IMG/VR virus record: IMGVR_UViG_3300017776_002911
Location: 1-31,861 of that record
DNA from: a virus
Direction: 5' to 3' (one strand)
Length of the DNA: 31,861 nucleotides
Position 1 is the first letter of the stretch; every line of letters begins with the position of its first letter. Of this stretch, positions 1 to 8,182 are shown piece by piece. A program made the translations under genes and the position numbers. A model generated the notes under the pieces. That model saw only the letters and a program-made list of their open reading frames with translations. It made no database searches and was not told where the DNA came from.

Positions 1-1
1 A

Positions 2-1354
2 CCTGATGTTAATTTAGTACATGCTTCAGGATTTTTAGAAAACATCCAAGTCTTAAAAGACTCTGCAGCTCAAGGAGCTGTGTCAGTGCCGGTTGATATA
101 GATAACCTAGTTAGACAGATACCCCTTATCCAACAAACTCCAGATGGTTGGGTTGCTTCTTTCGGTGCAGAAGTTCTCAAGATACTAGGCGGTGGTAATA
201 CTTATCAAATCAAAACTAATGAGAACGGTATAGAGATGATAAGAGTAAAAGGTATACCACCTATCCCGACAGACTCGACAGGTAAGAAATGGATTAGTTG
301 GGTTGATACTCCACAGACTAATTTAACTGAGATGGATGTCCAAGGTAAATTTGTTTTTGTTGGGTTTACTGATAAAGGTATCTCAAGTCAGGTTGCTACT
401 CCTGTTGGTTTACTAGAACCACACAAGATTCAGGCTGCTTTAGCAGAATCTATACTATTAGAGACACCTAATGTCCCAGAGTACCGATTATTAGCGGAGT
501 TGGGAATATTGGTTTTTTTCGGTCTCCTTATTTCGCTTCTAACGCATTCTTTAGGAATTACGAAGGGCATAGTAGCGGCAGGGTTTACGTGTATTTCTGT
601 GGGATATCTGGGCTGGTATTTTATACAAAAAAATCTATTACTTGACGTAACTTGGTCACTAATTTCTATGTTTATTTTAGCAGCACAACAATTTTATTTA
701 AACTTTAGAACTCAATTTAGACTTAGACAACAAATTAAGAAACAGTTTTCTACTTACCTTGACCCACGACAAGTTGCTATCCTACAAAAAAATCCAGAGT
801 TGTTAAGATTAGGAGGTGAAAGAAGAAGATGTACAATAATGTTTACAGATGTCAGGGGTTTTACCTCAATGTCAGAGAAACTAGAACCAGAAGAAGTTAT
901 TGAGATAATGAATAAAGCTTTAACTATTCAAGCAGATGCAGTTAGAGCTAATGAAGGAATGGTAGATAAGTATATTGGTGATGCTATGATGGCGGTTTGG
1001 AATGCTCCAGTAGATGTTGAGGACCATGAAGATAAAGCTATTAAGACAGCTCTTCAAATACAACACGCAATGCAAGAAGCACAGTTAGATATTGAGATTG
1101 GTATAGGAATAAATTCTGGAGAAATTGTTGCAGGGAATATGGGAAGTGCCTCTCGTTTTGAGTATAGTGTGTTGGGTGATGCTTGTAACTTAGCAGCTCG
1201 TTTAGAGTCTTCATGTAAAACTGTTGGAAAAGATTTAATAATAGGAGAAGAAACCACAAAGGGTTCCTCCTATGATTTTGAAAAATTAAAAGCTATAAAA
1301 GTTAAAGGCAAAGAGAAAGAAGTAAATATTTTTACTTGTCTTTCATCCTTCTAG
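2..1354 (+). CDS. CHASE2-type membrane adenylate cyclase (class III), 5' partial
   Basis: The frame is open to the left edge, so the N-terminus is missing; an internal Met lies at 80 and residues are numbered from it. The visible part has the end of an extracytoplasmic CHASE2-like sensor (to about residue 130), three hydrophobic helices (about 137-155, 162-182, 186-206) and a complete class III cyclase domain (about 250-420). All six catalytic positions are present: metal-binding D257 (FTDVRGFT) and D301 (YIGDAMM), adenine-selecting K297 and D367 (VLGDACN), and transition-state N370 and R374. It should make cAMP from ATP at the inner membrane in response to a periplasmic cue (family knowledge). 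The last 23 bases overlap, antisense, the end of the neighbouring leftward gene, which places it in the same replicon. Base composition matches the phage genes. A cyclase is unusual in a phage; its role here is unknown. Confidence 0.9.
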   Translation, partial: PDVNLVHASGFLENIQVLKDSAAQGAVSVPVDIDNLVRQIPLIQQTPDGWVASFGAEVLKILGGGNTYQIKTNENGIEMIRVKGIPPIPTDSTGKKWISWVDTPQTNLTEMDVQGKFVFVGFTDKGISSQVATPVGLLEPHKIQAALAESILLETPNVPEYRLLAELGILVFFGLLISLLTHSLGITKGIVAAGFTCISVGYLGWYFIQKNLLLDVTWSLISMFILAAQQFYLNFRTQFRLRQQIKKQFSTYLDPRQVAILQKNPELLRLGGERRRCTIMFTDVRGFTSMSEKLEPEEVIEIMNKALTIQADAVRANEGMVDKYIGDAMMAVWNAPVDVEDHEDKAIKTALQIQHAMQEAQLDIEIGIGINSGEIVAGNMGSASRFEYSVLGDACNLAARLESSCKTVGKDLIIGEETTKGSSYDFEKLKAIKVKGKEKEVNIFTCLSSF

Positions 1355-1556
1355 CATTTAAATTTGCTTCTATAATGTTGTGTACTTTATCTAGTTCTAC
1401 TTTAGCAATTTGTAAAATTGTTCTTAAGGTTTCGTAATCAAAAGTTGTGAATTGATTTTTTATTTCTTTAATCTTTGCAACACTTCTTTCCGATACTAGT
1501 TTTCCTTTACTATCAAAAACAATTTTATAACTAATTAGATTCGCTTCCTTTGACAT
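1332..1556 (-). CDS. Small hypothetical protein after nrdB (74 aa)
   Basis: I chose the Met at 1556 (MSKEANLISY) over the one at 1577 because it shortens the overlap with nrdB from 47 to 26 bases. The protein is charged and probably helical in its second half (a TILQIAKVELDKVHNIIEANL stretch, ending RRMKDK). No family was recognised. It is the last gene of the leftward block and its 3' end overlaps the convergent cyclase gene by 23 bases, so no intrinsic terminator fits between the two. Confidence 0.6.
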   Translation of the reverse strand: MSKEANLISYKIVFDSKGKLVSERSVAKIKEIKNQFTTFDYETLRTILQIAKVELDKVHNIIEANLNARRMKDK

Positions 1557-2520
1557 CGGCAAACTCCAATTTACCATAGTCTCCTCTGAGTCCTGCTTTC
1601 ATATAAGAAGTAGCACGACCTTCAAAGAAGTTCTGGTGTTCAACTCCGGTTACCTCGTCCAACCACGGAAGTGGATTTTCTTTCTGACCATAATTAGGTT
1701 TCAATCCAATCTGTAGCAATCTCCTGTCTGCTATGTATCTGTTATATTTATACATATCAGCTTTTGTTAATCCTTTTATATCTCCCATTTCAAAGACAAG
1801 GTCTAAGAACTTATCTTCTAATTCAACCATCTTACGACAAATGTCATATATTTCTTTTTTGAAATCATCTGTCCAGATATCTATATTTTCTTTTATAAAC
1901 TCTTTAAATAATTTTGTCATACCTTCTACGTGTAAGGATTCATCACGAATAGAATATGTAACTATCTGACCCATGCCTTTCATTTTACCAAACCTTGGGA
2001 AGTTCAATAAGATAGCAAAGCTAGAGAATAATTGTAGTCCTTCAGTGAAAGCTGAGTAAACTGCGAGGGTCTTGGCTATTTCTCTTTTATTAGTTTTACT
2101 AGGTTTAAACTGTTCTATGTAATCATGTTTATTAGACATCTCTTCATAATCTGAGAAAGCTTTATATTCAGAATCAGACATACCTACTGTATCTAGTAAC
2201 AAGGAGTAAGAGTGTTGATGAATAGCTTCCATGTTAGCAAAAGATAACATCATCATTCTAGCTTCTGGTGTCTTAAACATCGGTAAGTATTTATCTACAT
2301 AGCCTGAAGCTACATCAACATCTGATTGAGTAAACAGTCTAAAGATTTGTGTTAATAAATGCTTCTCATTATCTGTCAGCTTTTCATTCCAGTCTTTAAC
2401 ATCTGCATGTAAAGGTACAGAGGCAGGATGCCAGTGCATTTGATTTTGTAAATCATAATATTCAAACATCCAAGGATGCTCAAAGGGTTTATAGTATTCT
2501 CTAATTTTTAATAAGCTCAT
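1531..2520 (-). CDS. nrdB: Ribonucleotide reductase class I, beta (radical-generating) subunit
   Basis: The 329-residue NrdB supplies the tyrosyl-radical di-iron subunit for reducing ribonucleotides to deoxyribonucleotides for phage DNA synthesis. Visible ligands fit class Ia: D67, E98 and H101 with the radical Tyr105 in the motif EAIHQHSY, then E160 (AFTEGLQL), and E194 and H197 (IRDESLHVEG). The tyrosine is retained, so the normal radical mechanism is expected. Length is slightly below bacterial NrdB. Its start overlaps the stop of the upstream 74-residue gene by four bases (ATGA), implying translational coupling. nrdA lies upstream in the same block, with three small genes between. Confidence 0.96.
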   Translation of the reverse strand: MSLLKIREYYKPFEHPWMFEYYDLQNQMHWHPASVPLHADVKDWNEKLTDNEKHLLTQIFRLFTQSDVDVASGYVDKYLPMFKTPEARMMMLSFANMEAIHQHSYSLLLDTVGMSDSEYKAFSDYEEMSNKHDYIEQFKPSKTNKREIAKTLAVYSAFTEGLQLFSSFAILLNFPRFGKMKGMGQIVTYSIRDESLHVEGMTKLFKEFIKENIDIWTDDFKKEIYDICRKMVELEDKFLDLVFEMGDIKGLTKADMYKYNRYIADRRLLQIGLKPNYGQKENPLPWLDEVTGVEHQNFFEGRATSYMKAGLRGDYGKLEFADVKGSESN

Positions 2521-2741
2521 TTATTTTCTCCTTCTTCCCAGATTAGTTTTTCTAAACCACCTAATCTTTCATCTGCTTCATTATATTTTCTTACTAGACC
2601 ATCAATAGTATCAATAAGGTTAGGATGGTCCGCTACCCCTACTGCTGTTTCAAAGTAAAGCCATATCTCTATTCTGGCTTCTTCTTTTTGAGCTTTATAT
2701 CTTTGATACAAAGCATCATATATCTTTTGTTTCATGTTCAA
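2517..2741 (-). CDS. Small acidic helical protein between nrdA and nrdB (74 aa)
   Basis: It is rich in Glu, Lys and Ala and likely helical (YKAQKEEARIEIWLYFETAV, then a C-terminal YNEADERLGGLEKL stretch). Met1 and Met3 are both possible starts. It overlaps the preceding gene by 26 bases and nrdB by four (ATGA). No function was recognised; the location suggests nucleotide metabolism or regulation of it, which is inference only. Confidence 0.75.
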   Translation of the reverse strand: MNMKQKIYDALYQRYKAQKEEARIEIWLYFETAVGVADHPNLIDTIDGLVRKYNEADERLGGLEKLIWEEGENK

Positions 2742-2922
2742 TTTTCTTAGCTCCTTTTTTCATTTCATCCCATACAGTTATGGGTAACTTAATATTTTTA
2801 TTAAACAGTTTTAGATAAGCATACTTAGTCTTCTCTGTAACTTCTACTACTTTATAACCAGATTTAACATAAGGATGTTCATAACCTGTAAAGTAAACTT
2901 GATATTTATTTTCCTTGTCCAC
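2716..2922 (-). CDS. Small hypothetical protein (68 aa), GTG start
   Basis: Starts with GTG at 2922, inside the last codons of the upstream 50-residue gene (17-base overlap). The sequence is rich in Lys and Tyr (KYQVYFTGYEHPYVKSGYKV) and looks like a small compact beta-rich protein. No family was recognised. It sits in the nrdA-nrdB interval. Confidence 0.7.
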   Translation of the reverse strand: MDKENKYQVYFTGYEHPYVKSGYKVVEVTEKTKYAYLKLFNKNIKLPITVWDEMKKGAKKIEHETKDI

Positions 2923-3058
2923 GATATTTTTTAAAGCTCCTTTTAAAATTTTTATTCATTGTTGATGTTGCTAAATTTTTTCTACCTTGTGAAGTCTTCT
3001 TACCCCTAACCCCTGTAACAGGAGTGTGGTTTTTAGTTGTACTCCACCTAGCTGCCAT
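2906..3058 (-). CDS. Small basic protein (50 aa) coupled to nrdA
   Basis: The start ATG overlaps the nrdA stop as TAATG at 3056-3060, the arrangement used at many other junctions in this window, which supports it as a real gene despite its size. It begins MAARWSTTKNHTPVTGVRGK and ends RSFKKYRGQGK, with a high Lys/Arg content and almost no acidic residues. Nucleic-acid binding is plausible but not shown. Confidence 0.6.
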   Translation of the reverse strand: MAARWSTTKNHTPVTGVRGKKTSQGRKNLATSTMNKNFKRSFKKYRGQGK

Positions 3059-4950
3059 TAGCCTTCACAAGCTATACATTCAACTTCATCTAATTTAATT
3101 CGTTGAATCTTTACATTAACATTTTCTGCAGCTTTTGCAGCATCTGACCTAAAATAATACAATGATTTTAATTTATGCATAGCATACCAATGCACATCAT
3201 TAACATACTGTAAATATTTATCATGCTCTTCTTGCGATTGTGTCGCTTTAGGCGGCACAAAAAAGAGGTTAACACTTTGTGCTTGGCAGACAAACTCTTG
3301 CCTGATATGTGCATGTTCAACTAATTGAACTTGATTTATTTCGTCAGCAGTTTTAAATATTTCTTTTTCCTCATCACTAAAAATATCTATTTCTTGTATG
3401 GAACCTCTATTGTCTAATATTTTATCCCAGACTTTTTCTACTTCTTCTTTCTTAAGTTCTTTTGTCTTGATTGTTTTTTCAAGATATTTGTTCCGGACTT
3501 TGAAGTTGCCGGAAAGAGTTTTGTGAGTATAAACGTTAGCACGTATCGGCTCAATCGAAGGAGATGTCCCACCACAAATGATACTAGAAGAGGCATTAGG
3601 AGCAATAGCAAGAAGATGACAGTTCCTAGATAAATCACCGAGTGAGTCAGGACAATTCCCCCTATCTCTTGCCAAATCTTTGCTTGTTTTAAGAGCTTCT
3701 GACTTGATGTATTTAAACATTTCTCTATTAATTGAAGTCTGTACGATACCTGCGAATGGAAGGTTTTTACTTTGAAGGTAAGAGTGGAACCCCATTGCTC
3801 CAAGACCGACAGACCTTTCACGATAAGCGGAGTAGGCTGCTTTCTTGTAGCCTTTCCTTCCTTTTTTGACGTAGCTTTTGAATCTTTTGTAGTTGGCATT
3901 ATATTCTCCTATCATAGATGTATCAACAACGTACTCTATAAAATGTTCAAGCACGTTATCTAACATGGTTATTAAATCAGGAATAAAGAACTTATTCTTT
4001 TTCCATTTATCATAATGTTCTAAGTTAACACTAGACAAACAACATACAGCTGTACGTTCTTCATTGGTAGCTAAAGTTATTTCAGAACATAGATTACTTT
4101 GTTTAATTTCTAGACCTAATTCTTTTTGTCCTTTTGGTAAAGCTTCATTACAGGTATCTATATTAACCATGTAAGGCTCACCGGTTTCTGCTCTGGCATC
4201 TAAAATTTTAGACCATAATTCTCTAGCTTTAACTGTCTTAACTGCTTCGTTAGATTTAGGGTCTATTAATCTCCAGTCTGCATCTTCTTCAACAGCCTGT
4301 AAAAATTCATTGTTAATATTTACACCGTTGTGTAAGTTTAAGTTTTTCCTATTTAAGTCACCGCCTGACTCCTTTCTCATGTTAATAAACTCTTCAATCT
4401 CTGGATGCCAAACATTCATGTAAGCAGCATAAGAACCTCTACGAGTTGTGCCTTGGTTGAAGGCTAACATCTGAGAGTCTACAACATGCATGAAAGGTAT
4501 TGAGCCAGTAGACTTACTGCCTTGAGCAGTAGATACTCCATCACTTCTGATGTCTCCCCAGTAACCTCCTATACCTCCACCGGCAGAAGCCAACCAAATG
4601 TTTTCATCGTAGTGTTCTGATAAACCCTCTCGACTATCTGGTACGTAATTTAAAAAACAACTGATAGGTAATCCTCTAGTGGTCCCGCCATTACTAAGTA
4701 TGGGAGTGCTAAACATAAACCATAAGTTAGAAGAATAGTCATATATTCTTTGAGCCATTTCAAAATCTGTTTGACCTTGATAAGTACTAACAAAGACAGC
4801 GGCTCTGGCAAAAGCTTCTTGCGGAGAAGTTTCATCTTGCCAAAAATATCTATCCTTTAAAGTATTAACACTGAAAGCATCTAGTTTTTTATCACGGTCA
4901 TAATCAATTTCAATACCTAAATATGGTTTGACTCCTACTTTATCTATCAT
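3058..4950 (-). CDS. nrdA: Ribonucleotide reductase class I, alpha (catalytic) subunit
   Basis: At 630 residues this is shorter than E. coli NrdA (761) because the N-terminal ATP-cone is absent, so allosteric control of overall activity by dATP is not expected. Catalytic elements are visible: C98 (GLPISCFLNY) and C303 (TAVCCLSSVNL) as the active-site redox pair, N286/C288/E290 (SNLCSEI) at the active site, the radical-transfer pair Y598-Y599 (KSLYYFRS), and a C-terminal shuttle pair C625/C628 (ECIACEG) for re-reduction by thioredoxin or glutaredoxin. A weak purine-rich ribosome site precedes ATG at 4950. It overlaps the upstream DUF3310-like gene by 11 bases and the downstream 50-residue gene by one. 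Confidence 0.97.
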   Translation of the reverse strand: MIDKVGVKPYLGIEIDYDRDKKLDAFSVNTLKDRYFWQDETSPQEAFARAAVFVSTYQGQTDFEMAQRIYDYSSNLWFMFSTPILSNGGTTRGLPISCFLNYVPDSREGLSEHYDENIWLASAGGGIGGYWGDIRSDGVSTAQGSKSTGSIPFMHVVDSQMLAFNQGTTRRGSYAAYMNVWHPEIEEFINMRKESGGDLNRKNLNLHNGVNINNEFLQAVEEDADWRLIDPKSNEAVKTVKARELWSKILDARAETGEPYMVNIDTCNEALPKGQKELGLEIKQSNLCSEITLATNEERTAVCCLSSVNLEHYDKWKKNKFFIPDLITMLDNVLEHFIEYVVDTSMIGEYNANYKRFKSYVKKGRKGYKKAAYSAYRERSVGLGAMGFHSYLQSKNLPFAGIVQTSINREMFKYIKSEALKTSKDLARDRGNCPDSLGDLSRNCHLLAIAPNASSSIICGGTSPSIEPIRANVYTHKTLSGNFKVRNKYLEKTIKTKELKKEEVEKVWDKILDNRGSIQEIDIFSDEEKEIFKTADEINQVQLVEHAHIRQEFVCQAQSVNLFFVPPKATQSQEEHDKYLQYVNDVHWYAMHKLKSLYYFRSDAAKAAENVNVKIQRIKLDEVECIACEG

Positions 4951-5203
4951 CTTTTCCTTCTACATATAATGCTATAATTCCATAATGAATTATTTTTAAT
5001 AGTTCTTTTCTCTTCTCATCTTTCTTACCACATCGCATAGCATACTTCATTATATTACCGATACTAAAACTCTCACCGTGTCCAGCATCTATAATCATAT
5101 CAGTAGCTTGATACTTCCCTTCAGAATAATGTTGGGTATAAGTCGAATCAATATAAGTTTTTATTTCTTGTAAGATTTTATCTTCTTTAAATTTATACTC
5201 CAC
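4940..5203 (-). CDS. DUF3310-like small protein (87 aa)
   Basis: The segment SFSIGNIMKYAMRCGKKDEK followed by LLKIIHYGIIAL matches the signature I know for DUF3310 phage proteins (a GNxIKYxxRxGKK core followed by a helix). Their biochemical role is not established. The start is GTG at 5203, preceded by a GAGGAG ribosome site inside the end of the nuclease gene (11-base overlap). The next gene is nrdA, also overlapping by 11 bases. Confidence 0.75.
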   Translation of the reverse strand: MEYKFKEDKILQEIKTYIDSTYTQHYSEGKYQATDMIIDAGHGESFSIGNIMKYAMRCGKKDEKRKELLKIIHYGIIALYVEGKDDR

Positions 5204-6065
5204 GAATTATCTCCTCTACTTGCGGTTCTTTCTTAACAGTAGTTAAGTAAACAGGACCTTTAGAATATTGAAAAACTCTTAATCCCTTTCCGTCATTAGA
5301 ATCTTTATGACATTCAAACTTATGAGGACAGTAGTTACATTCACGTGCTAATTTGAAATTACCAGAAGAACCTTCGGGTGTTGGTTGATAACAAAACTCA
5401 GGTGGTTTTTTACCCTTAAGTGCAGACTTAACCTTTTTAATTTTAGTCCGTATATTAGGTTTGTCAAGGTCCTCAGGCAGAAAGAGACACAATTCTCCGT
5501 TTACTTTGTTAATAGCTAAGAAACCTCCGGCTTCTGAACCCTCAGCAGTTTCATATCCAGCTAGTTGAGACATGTAACCAAAGCTATCGTGTTCTGGTAA
5601 TGTCCCTGATTTAAATTTCTTAAAGCCAAAGTCAGAGGCAGACTTAATATCTATAACTTCACCATCAATCTTACAGTCCATGTGACCCATGATGCCCTCT
5701 ATCTTTATTTCTTTTTGTTCGTCTGTAACTTTGTGTCCGGCTATTTCAACCAAGAATAAAACTAATCTTTCTAAGATATGACCATATAAAAACTTTATCA
5801 TTGTTGGTGCATCCACACCGACATCTTGTTTGTTAGAGTTCATGTCATACCATAACTGTCTTTGAGGTTTACCAATGTTCGACATTCTTAAAGTAAATTT
5901 TCTTTTACCACGTGGAGTAGACCAATCTCTTAAAGCATGTTCCATATAAACCCCAAAGGATTTATATTGTTCGTCTGTTATTTTTAGTGATTCACCTTGA
6001 CCAAGCTTACCTACAGTATGGTAGATATCATCTATCAAAGTATTTAATTGTTTATTTTTTTTCAT
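5193..6065 (-). CDS. PD-(D/E)XK exonuclease with a four-cysteine (Fe-S type) cluster
   Basis: The 290-residue protein has the nuclease core E99, D130 (GHMDCKIDG), D139-x-K141 (VIDIKSAS) and the Q167-x3-Y171 motif (QLAGY) typical of RecB/Cas4-like nucleases. Four cysteines, C225, C243, C246 and C252 (ECNYCPHKFECHKD), are spaced as in the 4Fe-4S cluster of Cas4/AddB-type enzymes. It is probably the phage exonuclease used for recombination or host-DNA degradation, in the position T7 gp6 holds near the polymerase. Its start overlaps the upstream gene by 14 bases. Confidence 0.87.
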   Translation of the reverse strand: MKKNKQLNTLIDDIYHTVGKLGQGESLKITDEQYKSFGVYMEHALRDWSTPRGKRKFTLRMSNIGKPQRQLWYDMNSNKQDVGVDAPTMIKFLYGHILERLVLFLVEIAGHKVTDEQKEIKIEGIMGHMDCKIDGEVIDIKSASDFGFKKFKSGTLPEHDSFGYMSQLAGYETAEGSEAGGFLAINKVNGELCLFLPEDLDKPNIRTKIKKVKSALKGKKPPEFCYQPTPEGSSGNFKLARECNYCPHKFECHKDSNDGKGLRVFQYSKGPVYLTTVKKEPQVEEIIRGV

Positions 6066-6462
6066 GATTAATTATTGTTTTTAAAGTTTCAGGATTTACA
6101 AAAGCACTAAGTTTAATAAGATACATTCTACTAGCATTATGGTCTCCGCCTGAAACAGAAGGGAAGGAGTTTTGTTCTATTAATTTTTTTAAGGTGTCTA
6201 CTTTAATTAAGATGGACCAATAAATTTCATCACCGTCACATAAGTTATGTAACCAGTAATCAGATTCAGTAGCCATGATGCCAGAAGGTTTACCATAGCT
6301 TTGATATTCAATAGCTATATTCCCTGTGGATAACCACATGCCTCGTTCTGATTTAACTTCTATCTTACAGTTAGATATTATATTGAGAAAGTTATCTTCA
6401 AATTTTTGACCATACTTTAAATCTAGGTCAAATTTTTTACGGTCTGCTTTAGTGGGTTTCAC
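6052..6462 (-). CDS. Small PD-(D/E)XK-fold endonuclease, possible Holliday-junction resolvase
   Basis: The 136-residue protein has an acidic helix (E22, D23), then E35-V-K37 (IEVKSERG) followed by GNIAIEYQ with E52, and GKPSGI..TESDYW. This order fits a small restriction-like nuclease or resolvase fold, analogous in position to T7 gp3 endonuclease I. Start is GTG at 6462 with AGGAGG upstream inside the polymerase end (14-base overlap). Assignment as a resolvase is by motif order and context, not by a clear family match. Confidence 0.6.
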   Translation of the reverse strand: MKPTKADRKKFDLDLKYGQKFEDNFLNIISNCKIEVKSERGMWLSTGNIAIEYQSYGKPSGIMATESDYWLHNLCDGDEIYWSILIKVDTLKKLIEQNSFPSVSGGDHNASRMYLIKLSAFVNPETLKTIINHEKK

Positions 6463-8182
6463 TCCAGTTTCCTCCTACTTTGTACTCACCATCAAGAGGG
6501 CAGAACATATTAAAGTGTTCTCCTGCTTCTCTAAGAGCAGAGACAGCTAACTCTCCGGCTTGGTCTGCCTGAGATTTTACTACTTCTATCTGCCATTCAT
6601 CGTGAATATTTCCAACAAAGTTTGCATTTATATTTAATAAATTAAATTTATTGTTTAATAAAGTTAAAGCCTTTTTCATAACTATTGCTCCACCGCCTTG
6701 TAATAAAGTATTTAAAGCAGCATGTTCGCTTCTAATATATATTTTTCTACCATCTATACCCTTCAAGAAACCACGTGAGGCAGCCTTAGTGACCCTCTGA
6801 CGTAAGCTTTTAAAGGCTGGGAGATTATCTAAGAATCTTTCTTTTAATTCTTTCCCAGAGGCTCTGTTGCCTCCAACTATTTGACCTATCTTAGCATCTC
6901 CTGCTCCATAAACTAAAGCATAAATAAAAGTTTTAGCTTGGTCCCTAGTCTCAAGACCTGCCATGTTTTGATTAGCAGTATGGATATCACCGTGTAAGAT
7001 TTCATTTTTGTAATCATCATCTTTCATATAATGAGCTAACATTCTTAACTCTAAACCACTAGCATCAACACCAAGTAGTTTGTGTTCAAGAGGAACAATC
7101 CAACAAGCTCGGCATTCTGTGCCATACAAGGAACCCATGTTAGGGACCTGAGCCATGTTTGGATTACGGTGTGTCATACGACCAGTGATAGTACCATTGG
7201 TTATTACTTGACCATGAACTCTGCTGTCCGGAGCCAAGGCAGTTAACCAAGAGTCTACTTGTGCTATACGTTTTTGATATAGTAAATAATCTGCTATGAG
7301 TTTAGCTTGAGGGATGTCTTTAATTTTTGATAAGATGTTTTCATCAACTATTGGTTGACCAGTAGGAGTAAACTTCTTAGGTTTCCAACCAAAGTCTATT
7401 AGATATTCTCCTATCTGTTTACGTGAACCTAAATTAAACTGTTGTAATTTTCTACGGTAGAAAGGTTTATTCATACAATCATCGTATTCTTGTTCAGTTA
7501 AACCTACTCTTGAAAGACTACCATCTTTCTTCAGCTTAGGAACAACTAGTTTGTCTCTCAACAATCTAGGTTTAAATACTTTATGTACTTCGTTCTCGAC
7601 CTCAAACATTTTTTCTTTTAAAGAAGCTACTAATAAACTAGCATATTGTTCATCAAATAAAAAGCCATGTTGTTCTTGACCTTTTAAAATCTTAGCTACT
7701 TGATGTTCTAACTCGATGCTTTCTAAACTAAAACCTTTACTGGTTCTCAGTAAAACTTTATAAACAGCTTCGTTTAATTCAACATCTCGACTACAGTAAT
7801 CTAACATCTCAGCAGAGTAGCTATCAAAGTCAGGCTGTTCTTGTTTGGGGATGCCTAGACGATAACCCCAGTTCTGAAGACTGTGTCCGTTTTCTTGGAC
7901 AGGATTAAAGAGCCGAGATAAAACTAAAGTATCTACAACTTTATTGGTAAAGGTGATGTCGTAAAGTCTTTCTAAAACAGGTATGTCGTAGCCAAGGAGG
8001 TTGTGTCCGATTAGGATATCTGCTTGTTTTAGGAGGGCGATACCCTTGTCGATGCAATCAGGTCCAAATTTATAGACCTTCTCCTCATCAAGACCCTTAG
8101 CTACGAGACACCAGACTTTATCAGGTTGAAGACCATTAGCCTCAATATCAAAAATAATTTTAGAAGGAAAGTGGCTGTTCAT
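6449..8182 (-). CDS. DNA polymerase, family A with 3'-5' exonuclease
   Basis: The 577-residue T7-like replicative polymerase has proofreading residues D12/E14 (FDIEANG), D66 and Y129-x3-D133 (YCSRDVE). The polymerase has motif A V372-D373 (VDASGLELR), the O-helix R413-x3-K417-x3-Y421 (RDQAKTFIYALVYG) and motif C H527-D528-E529. The residue equivalent to E. coli Pol I 762 is Tyr (Y421), as in T7; in the literature Tyr at this site accompanies fast virulent replication. It is shorter than T7 polymerase (704), and I see no obvious counterpart of the thioredoxin-binding loop. It overlaps the primase gene by 23 bases. Confidence 0.97.
   Translation of the reverse strand: MNSHFPSKIIFDIEANGLQPDKVWCLVAKGLDEEKVYKFGPDCIDKGIALLKQADILIGHNLLGYDIPVLERLYDITFTNKVVDTLVLSRLFNPVQENGHSLQNWGYRLGIPKQEQPDFDSYSAEMLDYCSRDVELNEAVYKVLLRTSKGFSLESIELEHQVAKILKGQEQHGFLFDEQYASLLVASLKEKMFEVENEVHKVFKPRLLRDKLVVPKLKKDGSLSRVGLTEQEYDDCMNKPFYRRKLQQFNLGSRKQIGEYLIDFGWKPKKFTPTGQPIVDENILSKIKDIPQAKLIADYLLYQKRIAQVDSWLTALAPDSRVHGQVITNGTITGRMTHRNPNMAQVPNMGSLYGTECRACWIVPLEHKLLGVDASGLELRMLAHYMKDDDYKNEILHGDIHTANQNMAGLETRDQAKTFIYALVYGAGDAKIGQIVGGNRASGKELKERFLDNLPAFKSLRQRVTKAASRGFLKGIDGRKIYIRSEHAALNTLLQGGGAIVMKKALTLLNNKFNLLNINANFVGNIHDEWQIEVVKSQADQAGELAVSALREAGEHFNMFCPLDGEYKVGGNWSETH

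Noticed and set aside
3438-3899. 153-residue ORF on the minus strand inside nrdA
   Set aside because: It lies in another frame of nrdA, whose frame has all catalytic motifs; the long opening is a by-product of AT-rich codon use.
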